A stretch of 64,000 nucleotides of DNA from Coptis chinensis. Taxonomy: Eukaryota > Streptophyta > Magnoliopsida > Ranunculales > Ranunculaceae. The notes under the pieces are model-generated. The model was not told the origin of the DNA. It ran no database searches and saw only the letters and a program-made list of their open reading frames with translations. The translations under genes were made by a program, and so were the position numbers. Positions within the stretch are counted from its first letter, which is position 1, and each line of letters starts with the position of its first letter. Positions 23,379 through 34,737 of this stretch are shown here, piece by piece. The stretch is from assembly GCA_015680905.1 (NCBI GenBank), contig CM027381.1:53076501-53140500 (forward strand). Direction: 5' to 3'.

Positions 23379-23579
23379 AAGTGGCGGAGGTATGTCAGAC
23401 CGAGGAGGAAGAGGAGAGTTGGATGAATCTCATCAAGAGCTTTTTATCTGGTGACTTGGTGACGGATAAAAAGGGGAGAAGGAGATTGGAACAAACGTCT
23501 CAAAGGTATGTTCTGTTAGAAGGAGAGTTATATCGAAAGAACTTCAACAGGCTCACCTCAGGCTGAGGCTGGCCTTAGA

Positions 23580-24430
23580 GGTGCTAGCGGAGTTACATGA
23601 GGGAGATTGTGGAAGCCATTCAGCAGGAAGAACCACAGTGCACCGATTGATAACATAGGTCTACTTTTGGCCCCATATGAAGATAGATGTAGTGAAATAT
23701 GCTAAGCGATGTGATAAATGTCAGAGATTTGCTTAGATAATCTTTGCACTAGTAGAACTACTACATAGTGTGTCTAGCCCGTGGCCATTCGCGATGTGGG
23801 CGATGGATATAGTGGGTCCGCTGCCCATGGCCAGCGGCAAGAGGAGGTTCATGCTAGTGGCTACCGATTATTTCACCAAGTAGATAGAGGCTGTATCCTT
23901 GCAGTAGGTGAAGGAGGCGCAAGTGATTAAATTCTTGTGGGAAAACATCATATGTAGATTTGAATTTCCGTATACTATCATTGCGGACAATGGAACTCAG
24001 TTCACGAGAGCAAAGGTGTAGGCGTTCTTACAAGCATACAAAGTGAAACAGGGGTTCTCAGCTTCGGATCCATACAATCCTGAAGGCAACGGGCAGGCGG
24101 AATCCTCTAATAAAACCATTATGAACAATCTCAAGAGAAAGCTAGAGGATAAGAAGGGAGCATGGGCAGACGAACTGAATCACGTTCTATGGGCTTATAG
24201 AACCACGCTGCGAACGTCCATCGGTGAAACTCCCTTCTCTCTAGCTTACGGCGTCGAGGCCATGATCCCCTAAAAAATGGTGGCAGCCACAATGCAAACA
24301 AAGGCAGTGGAAGCGGGTTTGAACGAAAGCATACTGGCAACCGATCTGAATTTGGCAGAAGAAAGAAGGGATGCGACACGCATCAGACTAGAGGAGTATC
24401 ACCGGATCTCCCCACTATGGATATATGGAT
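23580..24430 (+). pseudogene. gypsy integrase
   Basis: The integrase order is preserved. It starts with a zinc-binding part (LHEGDCGSHSAGRTTVHRL ... CDKCQRF). The catalytic core has MDIVGPLP, IIADNGTQF and a glutamate in GNGQAESSNK, giving a D,D-35-E triad. WAYRTTLRTSIGETPFSLAY and RIRLEEYHRIS follow. At least five in-frame TAG or TAA codons interrupt it. Several fall where the family has Gln or Trp (for example FTK*IEA), consistent with C-to-T/G-to-A decay of CAG and TGG codons. Confidence 0.86.
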
Positions 24431-24435
24431 ATGAT

Positions 24436-25181
24436 CTCTAAACAAAATCAGCTCATTTCAATATGTGTAACCTTGTCAAAAGTTGTGTTGAAGTTTGCAA
24501 TTTTTTTAACGATCTATATGTTTTCAGTTTTGTAAATAAATTTGACAAGGTTAGTGTAAGTACCCTCCGTTCTACACTACAGCACACGTGTCCACACACT
24601 AGAACATACTTCACCAGCTCGTACCAAGTCATTAGAATGCACCAACGACCCAAACCCAGGTCGTCCAAAATACCAACTACAGCCATATATGGAAGCAAAT
24701 GATCTAGCGCAATCCAGGAGCTCAGTCAACGTACCAATCAAGGAGACATTTACTTTGTAACATCAGGAGTAATGGAGAATCATCAAGATAACACACAATG
24801 TGGATCTACCCTTGAGAACGGCCTGGAGCAAATAAGGATAGTCAGCTCAAACATCTATAAGTAGAGAGAGATGAACTACGTAAGGCTTGATTCAAGTTGA
24901 CCCCGAAAAACTTGATATGTAGGCAACTCTTATCCTAAGAAAGAGTGCAACCACTCCCTATCAATCCTAATCTCAGATCGTAGATCCCGAAATACCAAAC
25001 ATCTACAGTTAGAGATATCGAAATGAATTGAAATTTTGCAGACATGATCAACATGGTAAGAGGGTCATCTCCACAAAAAATCAGCCATTAATTCATTGTA
25101 GAAGTGTACTTTTTGGTAGGAGTGTCAATTTAGGGTGTCAATTTAGGGTGTCATTTAGGGGTGTTAACTTAGCCTGACCGG
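24436..25181. other. Post-integrase tail, no 3' LTR found
   Basis: Sequence of retroelement 3' UTR type. GAACTACGTAAGGCTTGATT and GATATGTAGGCAACTC (about 24870-24935) are phrases I associate with the region between integrase and 3' LTR of plant gypsy elements. Around 24472 and 24540 ACCTTGTCAAA and TTTGACAAGGT form a short inverted pair. No gene is supported. Confidence 0.4.
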
Positions 25182-25203
25182 ATATATATATATATATATA
25201 TAT

Positions 25204-25613
25204 AGTCATTCTCTAAAAAGTAGCTACTTAAGTTAATTTAAAATAAGTACATAGGTAAAACTTCACCTAGAAAATGAATTCAACCTCAATGTTTTGTGGA
25301 TATGATATACCCACTATAAAGATCATCTCCATAAAATTTCAGCTCATTTGGAAACCTCCAACATTGGCAAAACATTATTGCAAAAACTCGATATTTTTAG
25401 ACCGTTAGATTTATTTTTAAAGATGACAACAATTTTTATCTATGTTAGAGGTTTTCAAATAAGCTGAAATTTTGTGGAGATGATCTTTATGGTAAGTGCT
25501 TCATAACCACAAAAATAAATAAATAAAAAAGGTTTGAATTCATTCTATAGGTGAAGTTTTACCTGCGTACTTATTTTAAATTAACTTAAGTAGCTACTTT
25601 TTAGAGAATGACT
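25204..25613. mobile_element. Foldback MITE-like element within (TA)n
   Basis: The left arm starts AGTCATTCTCTAAAAAGTAG and the right arm ends with its exact reverse complement at 25613. The arms pair for about 50 bases (through TTAATTTAAAATAAGTAC) and again more loosely inside (GATCATCTCCATAAAATTTC versus GAAATTTTGTGGAGATGATC). (TA)n tracts lie on both sides (about 25182-25204 and 25636-25655). A partial extra copy of the terminus follows at 25614-25637. TA target use is suggested but a unique TSD cannot be read inside (TA)n. Confidence 0.72.
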
Positions 25614-25657
25614 GTTCTCTAAAAAGTAGCTACTTATATATATATATATATATATCA

Positions 25658-26866
25658 TGGATTGCGGAGAACATGACATGGCTTTCGAGGGCCGTGGTTG
25701 ATGAAAATAGAGTGAGACATCTGGGTGACTCTCTCAATTGGAGCACAGTTGATGCAAAGTGGCAAGAATTTTCTACTGAGCCACGCAATGTCCATATGGG
25801 ACTTGTGATAGATGGATTTAATCCGTTTTCTCATTCTAACAGTTCTTATTCGTGTTGGCCCGTTATGATTATTCCATATAATCTCCCGCCATCTCTTTGT
25901 ATGGTTAAACAATTTATTATGTTGTCCATGTTGATACCTGGGAAAAGTAGTCCATGGAAAGACATTGATGTCTATTTGCAATCCCTAATCTCCAAGTTGA
26001 ATGAGTTATGGTCTACAGGTACCAAAATATACGACTCTCATAGTAAGACCACATTTACTATGAAAGCAGTTTTGTTGTGGGCCATACATGATTTTTCTGC
26101 GTTAGGCATGTTATCAGGTTGTACGACTGGTGGAAATTATGGTTGTCCTCCATGAGGTTAAAACATGGGAATAAGAATGCATATATGGGCACTAGGAGAT
26201 TTCTTCTAGAGGATCATCCTTTTAGGCGACAAAAAAACCATTTGATGGGAAGGAAGAACATGGGGAAGCTCCAAGAAGATTGAGTGGTTTCGAGGTAAAA
26301 AGCAAAGTAGAAAGTTTTGAAATGGTTTATGGAAAGGTAGCACAAAAGAAAGGGAAAAAAATATTGATGATGAGGGCATGACTACATGGTCGAAAAGATC
26401 AAAACTCTTTGACTTGCCGTATTGGGAGGTAACTTAATTTTCCATTTCTTAATTTGGTTTGTCGGACATCATTATACATCATTGCAATTTGTGTGTTTTC
26501 GTGATTAACAGTTCTTGCATAGTCCTCACAATGTGGATGTAATGCATGTGGAGAAAAACGTAGCCGAGAACCTTATTGCGACAATTTTGGAAATGGACAA
26601 GAGCAAGGATGGTTTGCAAGTACGCTTAGACTTGAAGGAGATGAATATAAAGCAACACTTGTGGCCAAAAGAAGTGGGAAATAAGTTGTTGCTACCAAAG
26701 GTTGATTTTACTTTATCCCGATTTGAAAAAAAATTGTTCTTTGAGACTTTGGCCACATTAAAGGTACCCATAGGATATAGTTCGAATTGGAAGCAACGGG
26801 TGAGCAAGAAATATTTTCAATTAAAAGGCTTGAAGTTGCATGATTATCATGTAATGATGCAACAAC
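25658..26866 (+). pseudogene. TNP2-type transposase of outer CACTA, 5' part
   Basis: TNP2 (Transposase_21 family) is the catalytic transposase of CACTA elements. The first visible residues are AENMTWLSRAVVDENRVRH. Then come VIDGFNPFSHSNSSYSCWPV, IIPYNLPPSLCM and TMKAVLLWAIHDFSALGMLSGCTT, all diagnostic. Frameshifts follow 26153, but KEEHGEAPRRLSGFEV and LFDLPYWE are still readable. An intron probably spans about 26430-26512. The next exon (SPHNVDVMHVEKNVAENLI) carries the DVMHxEKN motif. The gene then runs to HDYHVMMQQ, where it is cut at 26866 by another CACTA element and continues at 53915. Confidence 0.88.
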
Positions 26867-27060
26867 CACTACACCATAACAGCTTTTTTGTGACAGGGAC
26901 TTTTCCCAATTTGTGATGCCAAATAGGCGTCAGAAAATTTGTGACATCAAATTGCAGTCAGTATTTGTTGCTTGGCGTCACAATAAATAAAAAATTAGTT
27001 TTACTTTATTTATGAAATTTGTTTAAAACATAGTGACGGCAAAGAGGCGTGAGTTTAATA
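26867..27060 (+). repeat. Left TIR and subterminal repeats of inner CACTA
   Basis: The TIR is followed by copies of the same motif that is abundant at the right end (GTGATGCCAAATAGGCGTCA, GTGACATCAAATTG, CTTGGCGTCAC, GTGACGGCAAAGAGGCGTGA). These are probably binding sites for the TNPA-type protein. Confidence 0.75.
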
Positions 27061-28177
27061 AAGATCCAAAGTCTCGTGTTTGGCATGTGCGAAAGGGTGA
27101 GGCGTTAGATTCCGATCTTTGCAATTTCTCTTTTTCTTCTCAAGACAGAAACCCTTTCCCGCTGAAAACTCTTCTCCACTTTTCTCAATCTATTCGAATT
27201 ATCCACTCATTTTTCGTTCATCTTGATGAAAGTGAACTAAAGGAGGTAGTTTTATCATCTCAAATTCTTCATCTTAAGCCAAGCTACCATCTTTCCGATA
27301 TTTTAAGGTCAGTTTCTATAAAGAATAGTTTTTGTTTTTTCGCGATTTTGGTTTTTGGGTTTGCAATTCTTGATTTCATTTTCTAGGGTTTTTAATTTTC
27401 TTGGTGAATGAGTTTGTTTATAATAGTTTGTTTAAGTTGGTTATTATAATGGTAAGAATGGGTTTCTTCTGAGTTTGTAGTATGTTATGTTTTTACCTTT
27501 TAAACGTGGTATCAGTCAATTAGATGGAGGAGTTTAATTACAAGCTGAATAAAAGTACAAGCTTTGTTATACCCATAGTTAAGCATCTAAAGCACTATCC
27601 TCTAAGATATTAAGTCAGAATCTTTTATATGCTTGTTGGTTTTGACTTTTGACATACACAAAATGGAATACTCTAAGGTGTGTGCTTGTTTATTTTAACT
27701 TTTGTTTGTTATTCTATTTTTTTTCCTAGTTTCCCTACACATAAGATGCCGTACAGATTTGGTGTTTTTAAAGTGGTGGCTTGAGAGTCGACAAGGTAGA
27801 TATTGTTCATGCGTTTTATCCCTTTTTTTGCATACTTTTTTCTTTAGTCAACATTTCTTAGTTAATTGAAGATGAGTTTCAAATGCAGGAAAAGTACAAA
27901 CTTCTTACACTTAGCTTGGAGCTTTAGGTTTCGACATTGATTGTGCTCCCAGTGCTTGACTTCAGGTACATATATCTTCAATCATAGTGCCTATCATTTA
28001 TTATTATTATTTTTATTTATTCATTTATTTTTTCCTATTTCTAATTGTTGTTAGTGCATAACTTAGAGCATTTCCCTTCGGAACATTTTATGTATTGGTT
28101 TCTTTTATGGTTCTTGGAGGATATAGTAGTATACTACATTGCAGTGGGGGCGTGAGCGTAGTATATCATTTATTTGG

Positions 28178-28230
<53 letters not shown>

Positions 28231-28720
28231 TTATTTATTTATTTCCACGACTTAGATTAATTTTTTTATAATTAGACAGATAAATTAAGAAAAATAGACT
28301 ATATCATTGTCTAGTTTATTCAAATTTAACAATATTGATTGAATCTTTTTGTAGACCATAACTGCCTCCATGTGTACAATGTACTCAAATAAGCACACTT
28401 AAAAATTAACAAACTTTTGGTTTTTTTTTTCTCATCTCCCTTTTAACAGTCAACATGTTATTGACCAATCCTTAAACTTGATTGAGAATATTATGTTATT
28501 AATAAATTTTTGCATCGCACTTACGTAATACCATACCCTAAACTCCAAACTCTCATTAAATAGACCTATAAATAGGTGTAATACATATAGATGGAGACAA
28601 TTATTTTTCAAATATCCATCTGCAACATGCTGTATGAAATAAACGAAAACAATTGTCAGATTCAAACAATTGACAAATTCAAAGATTTTCTGCAGTGATT
28701 TTAAAGATACTACAACAGTC
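27061..28720 (+). other. 5' leader-like region, no supported gene
   Basis: 27110-27300 is a CT-rich stretch resembling a plant 5' leader (TTCTCTTTTTCTTCTCAAGA), overlapped by an unrecognised 117-residue frame from 27033. It may be the promoter or leader of the element's transcript or of a captured gene. (TA)n occupies about 28179-28224. Nothing else is recognisable to 28720. Confidence 0.35.
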
Positions 28721-29106
28721 ATCTATAAATCTATAACCTATTCAATAGAAAATCATCCTCACTTCAAAACTATTGGGTCAGATACATGAGTTGCCCTTGT
28801 GTTTGTTGAATCCCGAGTCTATCTGATCTCTGAAACAGTATAACACTCTGGCTCCTTAAACATTTCTACCTATAATCAAATTCATGTGCCTATGTAAAAG
28901 ATCCAACAAAACACACCAAATGGAGAGTTTTTTCATAGTTTTTTCCTTCTACAGGGAAGAAGGAAGACCATTTGCATTACAAATTTTTTCTATAAAAATA
29001 GAAAAGAAAAATTACTTAAAAATCTAATGAATAAGGATTAGAATGCTACACAGCTGCTCCTATACGGTCAGCGGTTCCAGCATCCACCCTTTTTTTTTCT
29101 TCTTAC

Positions 29107-31083
29107 ACTAGTGCTTTTACCACTTCATGGAACCAACGCCTGAAGCTTGGCAATCTAGAAAGCATTGAACAAAAGCCTTGCAACTTGAAATGAAAAATAC
29201 AAGACAGATTAAGAATACGCATACAAATAAAACCACATAATACCACTTTCGGCTTAAAATAAGAGAGATATTGCAATACCTTCTACTAATGCTATGCAAC
29301 TGAGCACTTTTGATCTCATCAACTGGTGGAACTCCACCATTGTTCCAAGCATTAACTCTTTCTTCATTACCACAATAGAGACACAATTTGTACAGATATA
29401 GTTCCTTTGTCTCTTTCAAATGCAGACTCTTAATCTGCTCTTTCATGACCGACATGGGCTAAAAAAGCCAGTCAAAAACCCTTCCCTCTGGCCGATTCAC
29501 ACTAGTCAGTTCAACATTGTCACCTGATGTAACATAAAAGGGTTACATTTCAATAAACAATAGCAGGTAGATATATGAGGAAGAAGGTAGACCAAGAGAG
29601 CCTCACTTATTACAAATTTTTGGATTTATGTACAAGAGTGGTAACTACAGACCGCTCTATCCTTCTTGTTGTAACATTCTAGTATGATCACTTATTTTTT
29701 CAACAAACACAATGACCCTTTGCACACCACGTTATCAAAATCTAGTAATCGGCATATCAGTAAAACCAAGCAAACACAATATATAACTTGGTGATTGGCT
29801 CACCAGTAATGGGTGACTCTTCGAATAGGAAGAAATGGTGAGAACACATTAATTGTACCAACTGGAGAGCAAAAATACTCTGAACAACAAGAAAGACAGT
29901 CGAAAATCCTAACTGTATGGTGTATTCCCCTGTCGCTAATGACTATTTAGCAGTTCATTACAGGAAGATATCAAATTTAAAAGATAGTCCAACTGATTTT
30001 AATTTTTCATTCGAGACAATCCAGAAGTTGCATTTGAGACAATCCATAAGTTGTTGAATGAATCCCGTTAGAATGAATGACCTCAATAACCAAGCTCAAG
30101 TACTACACAAGACATACTTTCGGTAGAGATTCACAACTCAGTATAAGGACAACACTAAACTTTGATGCAAAAATGATATGTATAGTCAGCAAAATATTAT
30201 ACTTACGCATGAGAAATCCGGTTGACTCACACTCGATTGAGTGAAAAAAGCACCATAAAAATGTATATGCAGGAATTCCAATGTTAACTATGTTGCTCTT
30301 CGAATATTGCCATACTTCCAAATCTTTGACGCCAATGGCTCCAGCAGCAAGAAGCCCTCTCCCCCAGCCCTTGAAAAAATTATCCCATATCTGATACCAA
30401 AATGTAAAAGCGAGTAAGTATACAAAATGTGACTGCCCACACCTATTTCAAGATATGCATTTCTTGAGGACATCACTTAAGGAACAAAAAAAAAAAAAAT
30501 GTAATATGAAATAAAAGAGTAAGCGCTGCCCAGCCACATTCATACCATCCCTCCATCCAAACAGAACTGTGTTTCAAACAAGGTGATCTTAGGTGTTTAA
30601 AGAGTGAGGAACTAAATGATAGTATGGTTGGCTACCAAAAGCCTATTTACAGAAGTTCAAACTAAACTAGTCCAAGAGAACCTAAGAATGGAGGTGCATG
30701 CAACATATTCAAATTATACTTACTACCACATCCTTTAGTTCCTGCATTTGCATGGACAACATCCTTACAGGAGGTTGCTTGGTGCGAACAACCTCAGGCT
30801 TCTCAGTCGCCCGCTTTACAGTCCGTCCTACACTCAGAATCGGCTACCTCACGATACCTAGGCCTGGCTAGACACATAACAGAAACTATCATATAGTAAA
30901 ACATAGGATGCAATGAAATTCCATCAGCAAATTCAGTCAGCGAACTCAAAAAAGAATAAACATGAACCACTCGCAAGATATATAACATACCTAGGAAAGC
31001 ACGACCCCTCTCGGAGGTAGAGGAAATCATTGGTGTATTCATCAAACAAGGCCAATACAGCAACGACATAGAGTAAACCACTC
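29107..31083 (-). pseudogene. Captured multi-exon host gene (3' part), unidentified
   Basis: A row of minus-strand exon-like pieces runs from 31083 down to a stop near 29107. The pieces, in order, are: LALFDEYTNDFLYLREGSC (donor AG|GTATGT near 30988); a frameshifted piece with EVVRTKQPPVRMLSMQMQEL (about 30840-30730); IWDNFFKGWGRGLLAAGAI and then IPAYTFLWCFFHSIECES (about 30390-30210); MSVMKEQIKSLHLKETKEL and then CLYCGNEERVNAWNNGGVPP (about 29455-29285); and LPSFRRWFHEVVKALV then stop (about 29150-29107). Intron-like AT-rich DNA with plausible GT/AG ends separates them. I do not recognise the protein. Its first exon is interrupted at 31083 by the LTR retrotransposon and continues at 41389. 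Confidence 0.6.
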
Positions 31084-32151
31084 TGATATCCGTAAAAATA
31101 GTAGAATCCTAAATATTAATGTTAACAACACTAATACGTAATCCTACCGTTCTTACGTTTAAATCAATTCTTCTTACTCTCAAAACATAATCATGCAATA
31201 TAATGAGTAAGGATTCATTCCACTCTTAACTGTCTAAACTTAAATTGAATTCAACTAATCAAACCAAAAGGAATAATGGTGAGAGTAATGATTTGATGTG
31301 AAATTTCTATACTACCATTCCCAACACAAGAACAATAATAAGAACATGTCATTATGGAATAAGTACTGAACTTTATAAATCTAATAGAACAATAAGAACA
31401 AGATATGATTGAATGAATAACAACTATTTTATTTATCTAATGAATGATATTCAATGATTTAAATAACTAATCTAAAATAAAGAATGAAACTAATTAATGG
31501 AATGAAAACTAAGTAATTAACTAATCTAGATCTATCTTTTTCTAACCCTAAACTCCATTAACATTAGCTTCCTAACCTAACTACCCTTAACAAAGACTCA
31601 AGCTTTTGTTTTTATATTTTCAGATCCAAAAATCGTGCATGGGCTTGGAGCCATATTTTGGGCCGGAAAATCGGGCCCAAAACCCAATTTCTTTAGTCCA
31701 AAATGGGCTCTTCAGCTACAGTTGGCTTCGATAGATGTTTCATCTACTTCTGCTCCTCTGATTGGACCAAGACTTAGACCATTGGAAAGCTCTTTCCGAG
31801 CCGGTCGTTTTGACATAAGATACTCCAAATTCTGAGGTCTGAGTCCAAAGATACGGACTTCGGAAGTTCTGCTGACTTGTGCACTATTTCTGCCCGTGTT
31901 GACTTTTCAGTTTTTGACCGGGCTTTACAAAGGCTTTGTCTCCTTGAATCTTGGCCTTTAATCACGGAACTCCTTAGCAACCGACCTTTGCTCATTTATC
32001 TCGCTAAAGTGGCACATTTCTGCACATAATGGACTTTGAAGCCTGAAATGCATAAAAACACGTAATCAGTATTAACTCTTAATTATTAACACATAATTGG
32101 TCTAAAAGTATGATGGTTAAAGGGTTAAACTACAGTTTTGGGCTCTTATCA
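31084..32151 (-). repeat. 3' LTR of the 10.3-kb element
   Basis: On the plus strand it runs from TGATATCCGTAAAAATAG to GGGCTCTTATCA. On the coding (minus) strand it therefore begins TGATAAGAGCCC. Length is 1068 bp. It is almost identical to 40319-41388. Confidence 0.93.
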
Positions 32152-32175
32152 AACCACCCCCAAACAGCATTTTGC
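32152..32175 (-). promoter_or_regulatory. Polypurine tract next to 3' LTR
   Basis: Read on the minus strand, TTTGGGGGTGGTT directly precedes the 3' LTR. This is the expected place and composition for the plus-strand primer. Similar tracts recur upstream at about 33714, 33868 and 34103. Confidence 0.65.
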
Positions 32176-34735
32176 TTGTCCTCAAGCAAAGATGAGAAAT
32201 TAGAATAAGTGACCAAAAATGGAGTTCTATCTACTTTCGTTTCGCTGAGTGCGGTTGCATGGACCATATGCAACAAGGCCTTAAACCACTAGGAATTCCC
32301 TAGTGGACGAGTTATAGCCTCGTGAGAGTTTTCCAGTGAAGGTACTCACAAACTTCATCTATACTACAGCTCGACTAAGAAATAAAACTATTGTTTCCTT
32401 ATTTATGTCTCAATTATCTATACATCTCACTAGCAATGAATACAGAATAATCATGTCGAAACCTAAGCTAATATATGCATAATAATCAATCATCTATGAA
32501 TAAACATATATACAATGAGTAATGCTATGAAATGCAGTAACAGGTTCATTTCTGAAACTCGGAATAGCGTCCTTAAGTAGGTTCTCACAATAATAGACAA
32601 GATACAACACTCTAATTTTTTCACTCAAGTTTCGCTACTCCAGTGTGCAGTGGGCACACTTTACTTTACAATCTCAATGACAACAAGGAAGCCAGAGTCG
32701 ATCAAACACATCTACTACTTACTATCACACTAACCTATTCCTAATTGAGTTAGAGGTCTTTATTAGGTGTTGCGGGGATTAGGAGATGGTTTAAGAAGGA
32801 AGGAAATGGATATTCAAAAAGGACAAGTCTGAGATAATAGAGTCTTCATATTATGTAACTAGAGAAAACCTTGTTATTCACTTTTGCTTCTACACTTTGT
32901 TTCCATCCTTAGCCATATATATATATATATTTTTCTTTTTCTTTGGCTTTTGACTCCTTTTATTCTATTTTTTTGGAGTTTTTATTTTATTTCTATTTTT
33001 ATTTTTCTTTTCTTTGGATGAAAACTTCTTTTCTTTATTTTCTGAAGCAATTAACTAATTTTTGTTTACACAGGTTTTTCTCTTCTTCTTTCTTCCTCAT
33101 TCTATTCTCAGACTTATCTAAATTGGGTAGGTTGATTTTTTTTATTTTGTTTTGTTTTGTAACAGGGTAAAAGATTTGTGGTTTATGGAAGGGCTAATGA
33201 AAGGCTCAGTGGGGCGACTAGCGGAAAATATACTTAGGTAAGAATTTCTAGCTATATCGATCCAAAAAGGGCCTAAATTCTCTCTTAGGACATGGTATAG
33301 TGGTCAAGCAAGTGGACGTGTGATTTCTCTATTCGGAATATACTTCTCCCTTATGTCATTTCTCAAATGTTTCACTCATATAAGGCTTTAGGCTATATTC
33401 TCACAGGATTTGTAGAATAAGTACTCTAGTCTAGATTTCAGAAACTTAGTGCCAAACAATCATAGATGCTCATATAATATATTTATAGATAGATGCAAAG
33501 ATTATTACCTACATATTAACCTAAGTTTCTAAAAACTATTCTAATGCAAAAGCTACGTGAGACTTCTAGATTATTAAGAGCATAGAGAAAGAAACAATAC
33601 CAATATTCCTAAGTGTATAACATAAACTTTTTATTTTTATTTTTATTATTTTTAAGACAAATAATACATAATATACAACCTAATATGTGCTTAACATTTA
33701 CATTGTGTTTCTATACCACCCCCAAACAATTTGGGAGAAGGGGGTTCATGAAACAATTCAATAGCACAATTAAATTATGTAACTAACTAATTTTTATAAT
33801 TTTTAACATTTTATAAATAAAAGTACGTAATTTACATCCTAAAAGTGTCTAATTTTTGCAAATGTTTCTATCCCACCCCAAAACAATCGAACGCTTTGTC
33901 CTCAAAGTGTAAAGAGATAAGGAAAGAATTTACCATAGAAACGTGGCAAAAATTGGCAGTACCTTGTAATGAAATATTGTAAAGATGATATGATAATATG
34001 AAGCACAATTAAACCGGTATCGCATAACTAACACAAACTCTACCGAGTAAACATGACAAGCTTAGGGGTGGCAACATGATTTGAAATGAATACCGAAATC
34101 ATGCCCCCCCAAACAAAATTGGAAAACTCTTTTTTAAGTTTGAAAATTTTGTTTGGCCTATACCTCGAAAGTTGGTATTGTAGACGAAAAAACTGGGTCT
34201 TTTAAAGTCGATTCTCTAGACTTACTAATATATGTTTATGTTTTTATTTTATTTAGTTTTTATATGTTTGATTTTTAGAAAAACAAAACAAAATTACGAT
34301 AAAGAAATAAAAATGAAACTCACTCCATAGAGAAACACTACTCAATCCACGAGAAAAAGTGCAAGAGATAAATGCGTGAGTCACATGAAACGTAGACTAA
34401 GAATCCGACACTTACAACCACTCACTCCAAAAGGAGGGTCCGGTTGCCTTAATGGTGCACTCCCATAACATAAGATTGGAATGGAGTACACCGAAGAATA
34501 AAATGAGTCTTTTCTAGTCATATACTTAAGACTTTATCTAATATATATGTATTAAAATGCAGTTTGCCATATATTAACAATCGAAAAAGTTGTGGGTCTT
34601 TCCACAAATAATTAACATGGAATGCACCATCAAACAGAATTAAGCACCAAGATTTCCTATGACGTAGCTTAGTGGAATGAGAGCAAAGCCTTATAGATCT
34701 AAAACCTAATCGAGCATACAATTTCTTCTTTGTCC
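32176..34735 (-). other. Long non-coding 3' region of the retrotransposon
   Basis: This holds no RT, RNase H or integrase motif on either strand. It is AT-rich with T-rich tracts (32930-33170), short palindromes and three further G-rich (minus-strand) tracts. It is where a complete gypsy element would carry most of pol, so the element appears to have lost or replaced it. Confidence 0.6.
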
Positions 34736-34737
34736 TC

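Larger units (their letters stand above)
18941..24435 (+). mobile_element. Ty3/gypsy (Tat/Retand-like) retrotransposon, decayed, 3' LTR missing
   Basis: One 5' LTR, a PBS, then gag, protease, RT, RNase H and integrase in the order of Ty3/gypsy elements, all on the plus strand. Nearly every domain carries stops or frameshifts. I searched by eye for a second TGTAGCGACC...CTACA LTR downstream and found none, so the element is 3'-truncated. It inserted into (or beside) the older LTR fragment at 18326-18940. G+C is visibly higher than in the flanking DNA. Confidence 0.88.

Noticed and set aside
24131..24379. 82-residue minus frame
   Set aside because: Antisense to the integrase core carrying GQAESSNK and WAYRTTLRTS.
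31635..31835. Short frames within the LTRs (also at 37961-38271 and 40928-41215)
   Set aside because: They lie in the U3 block shared by all LTR copies and are explained by LTR conservation. No protein family is recognised.
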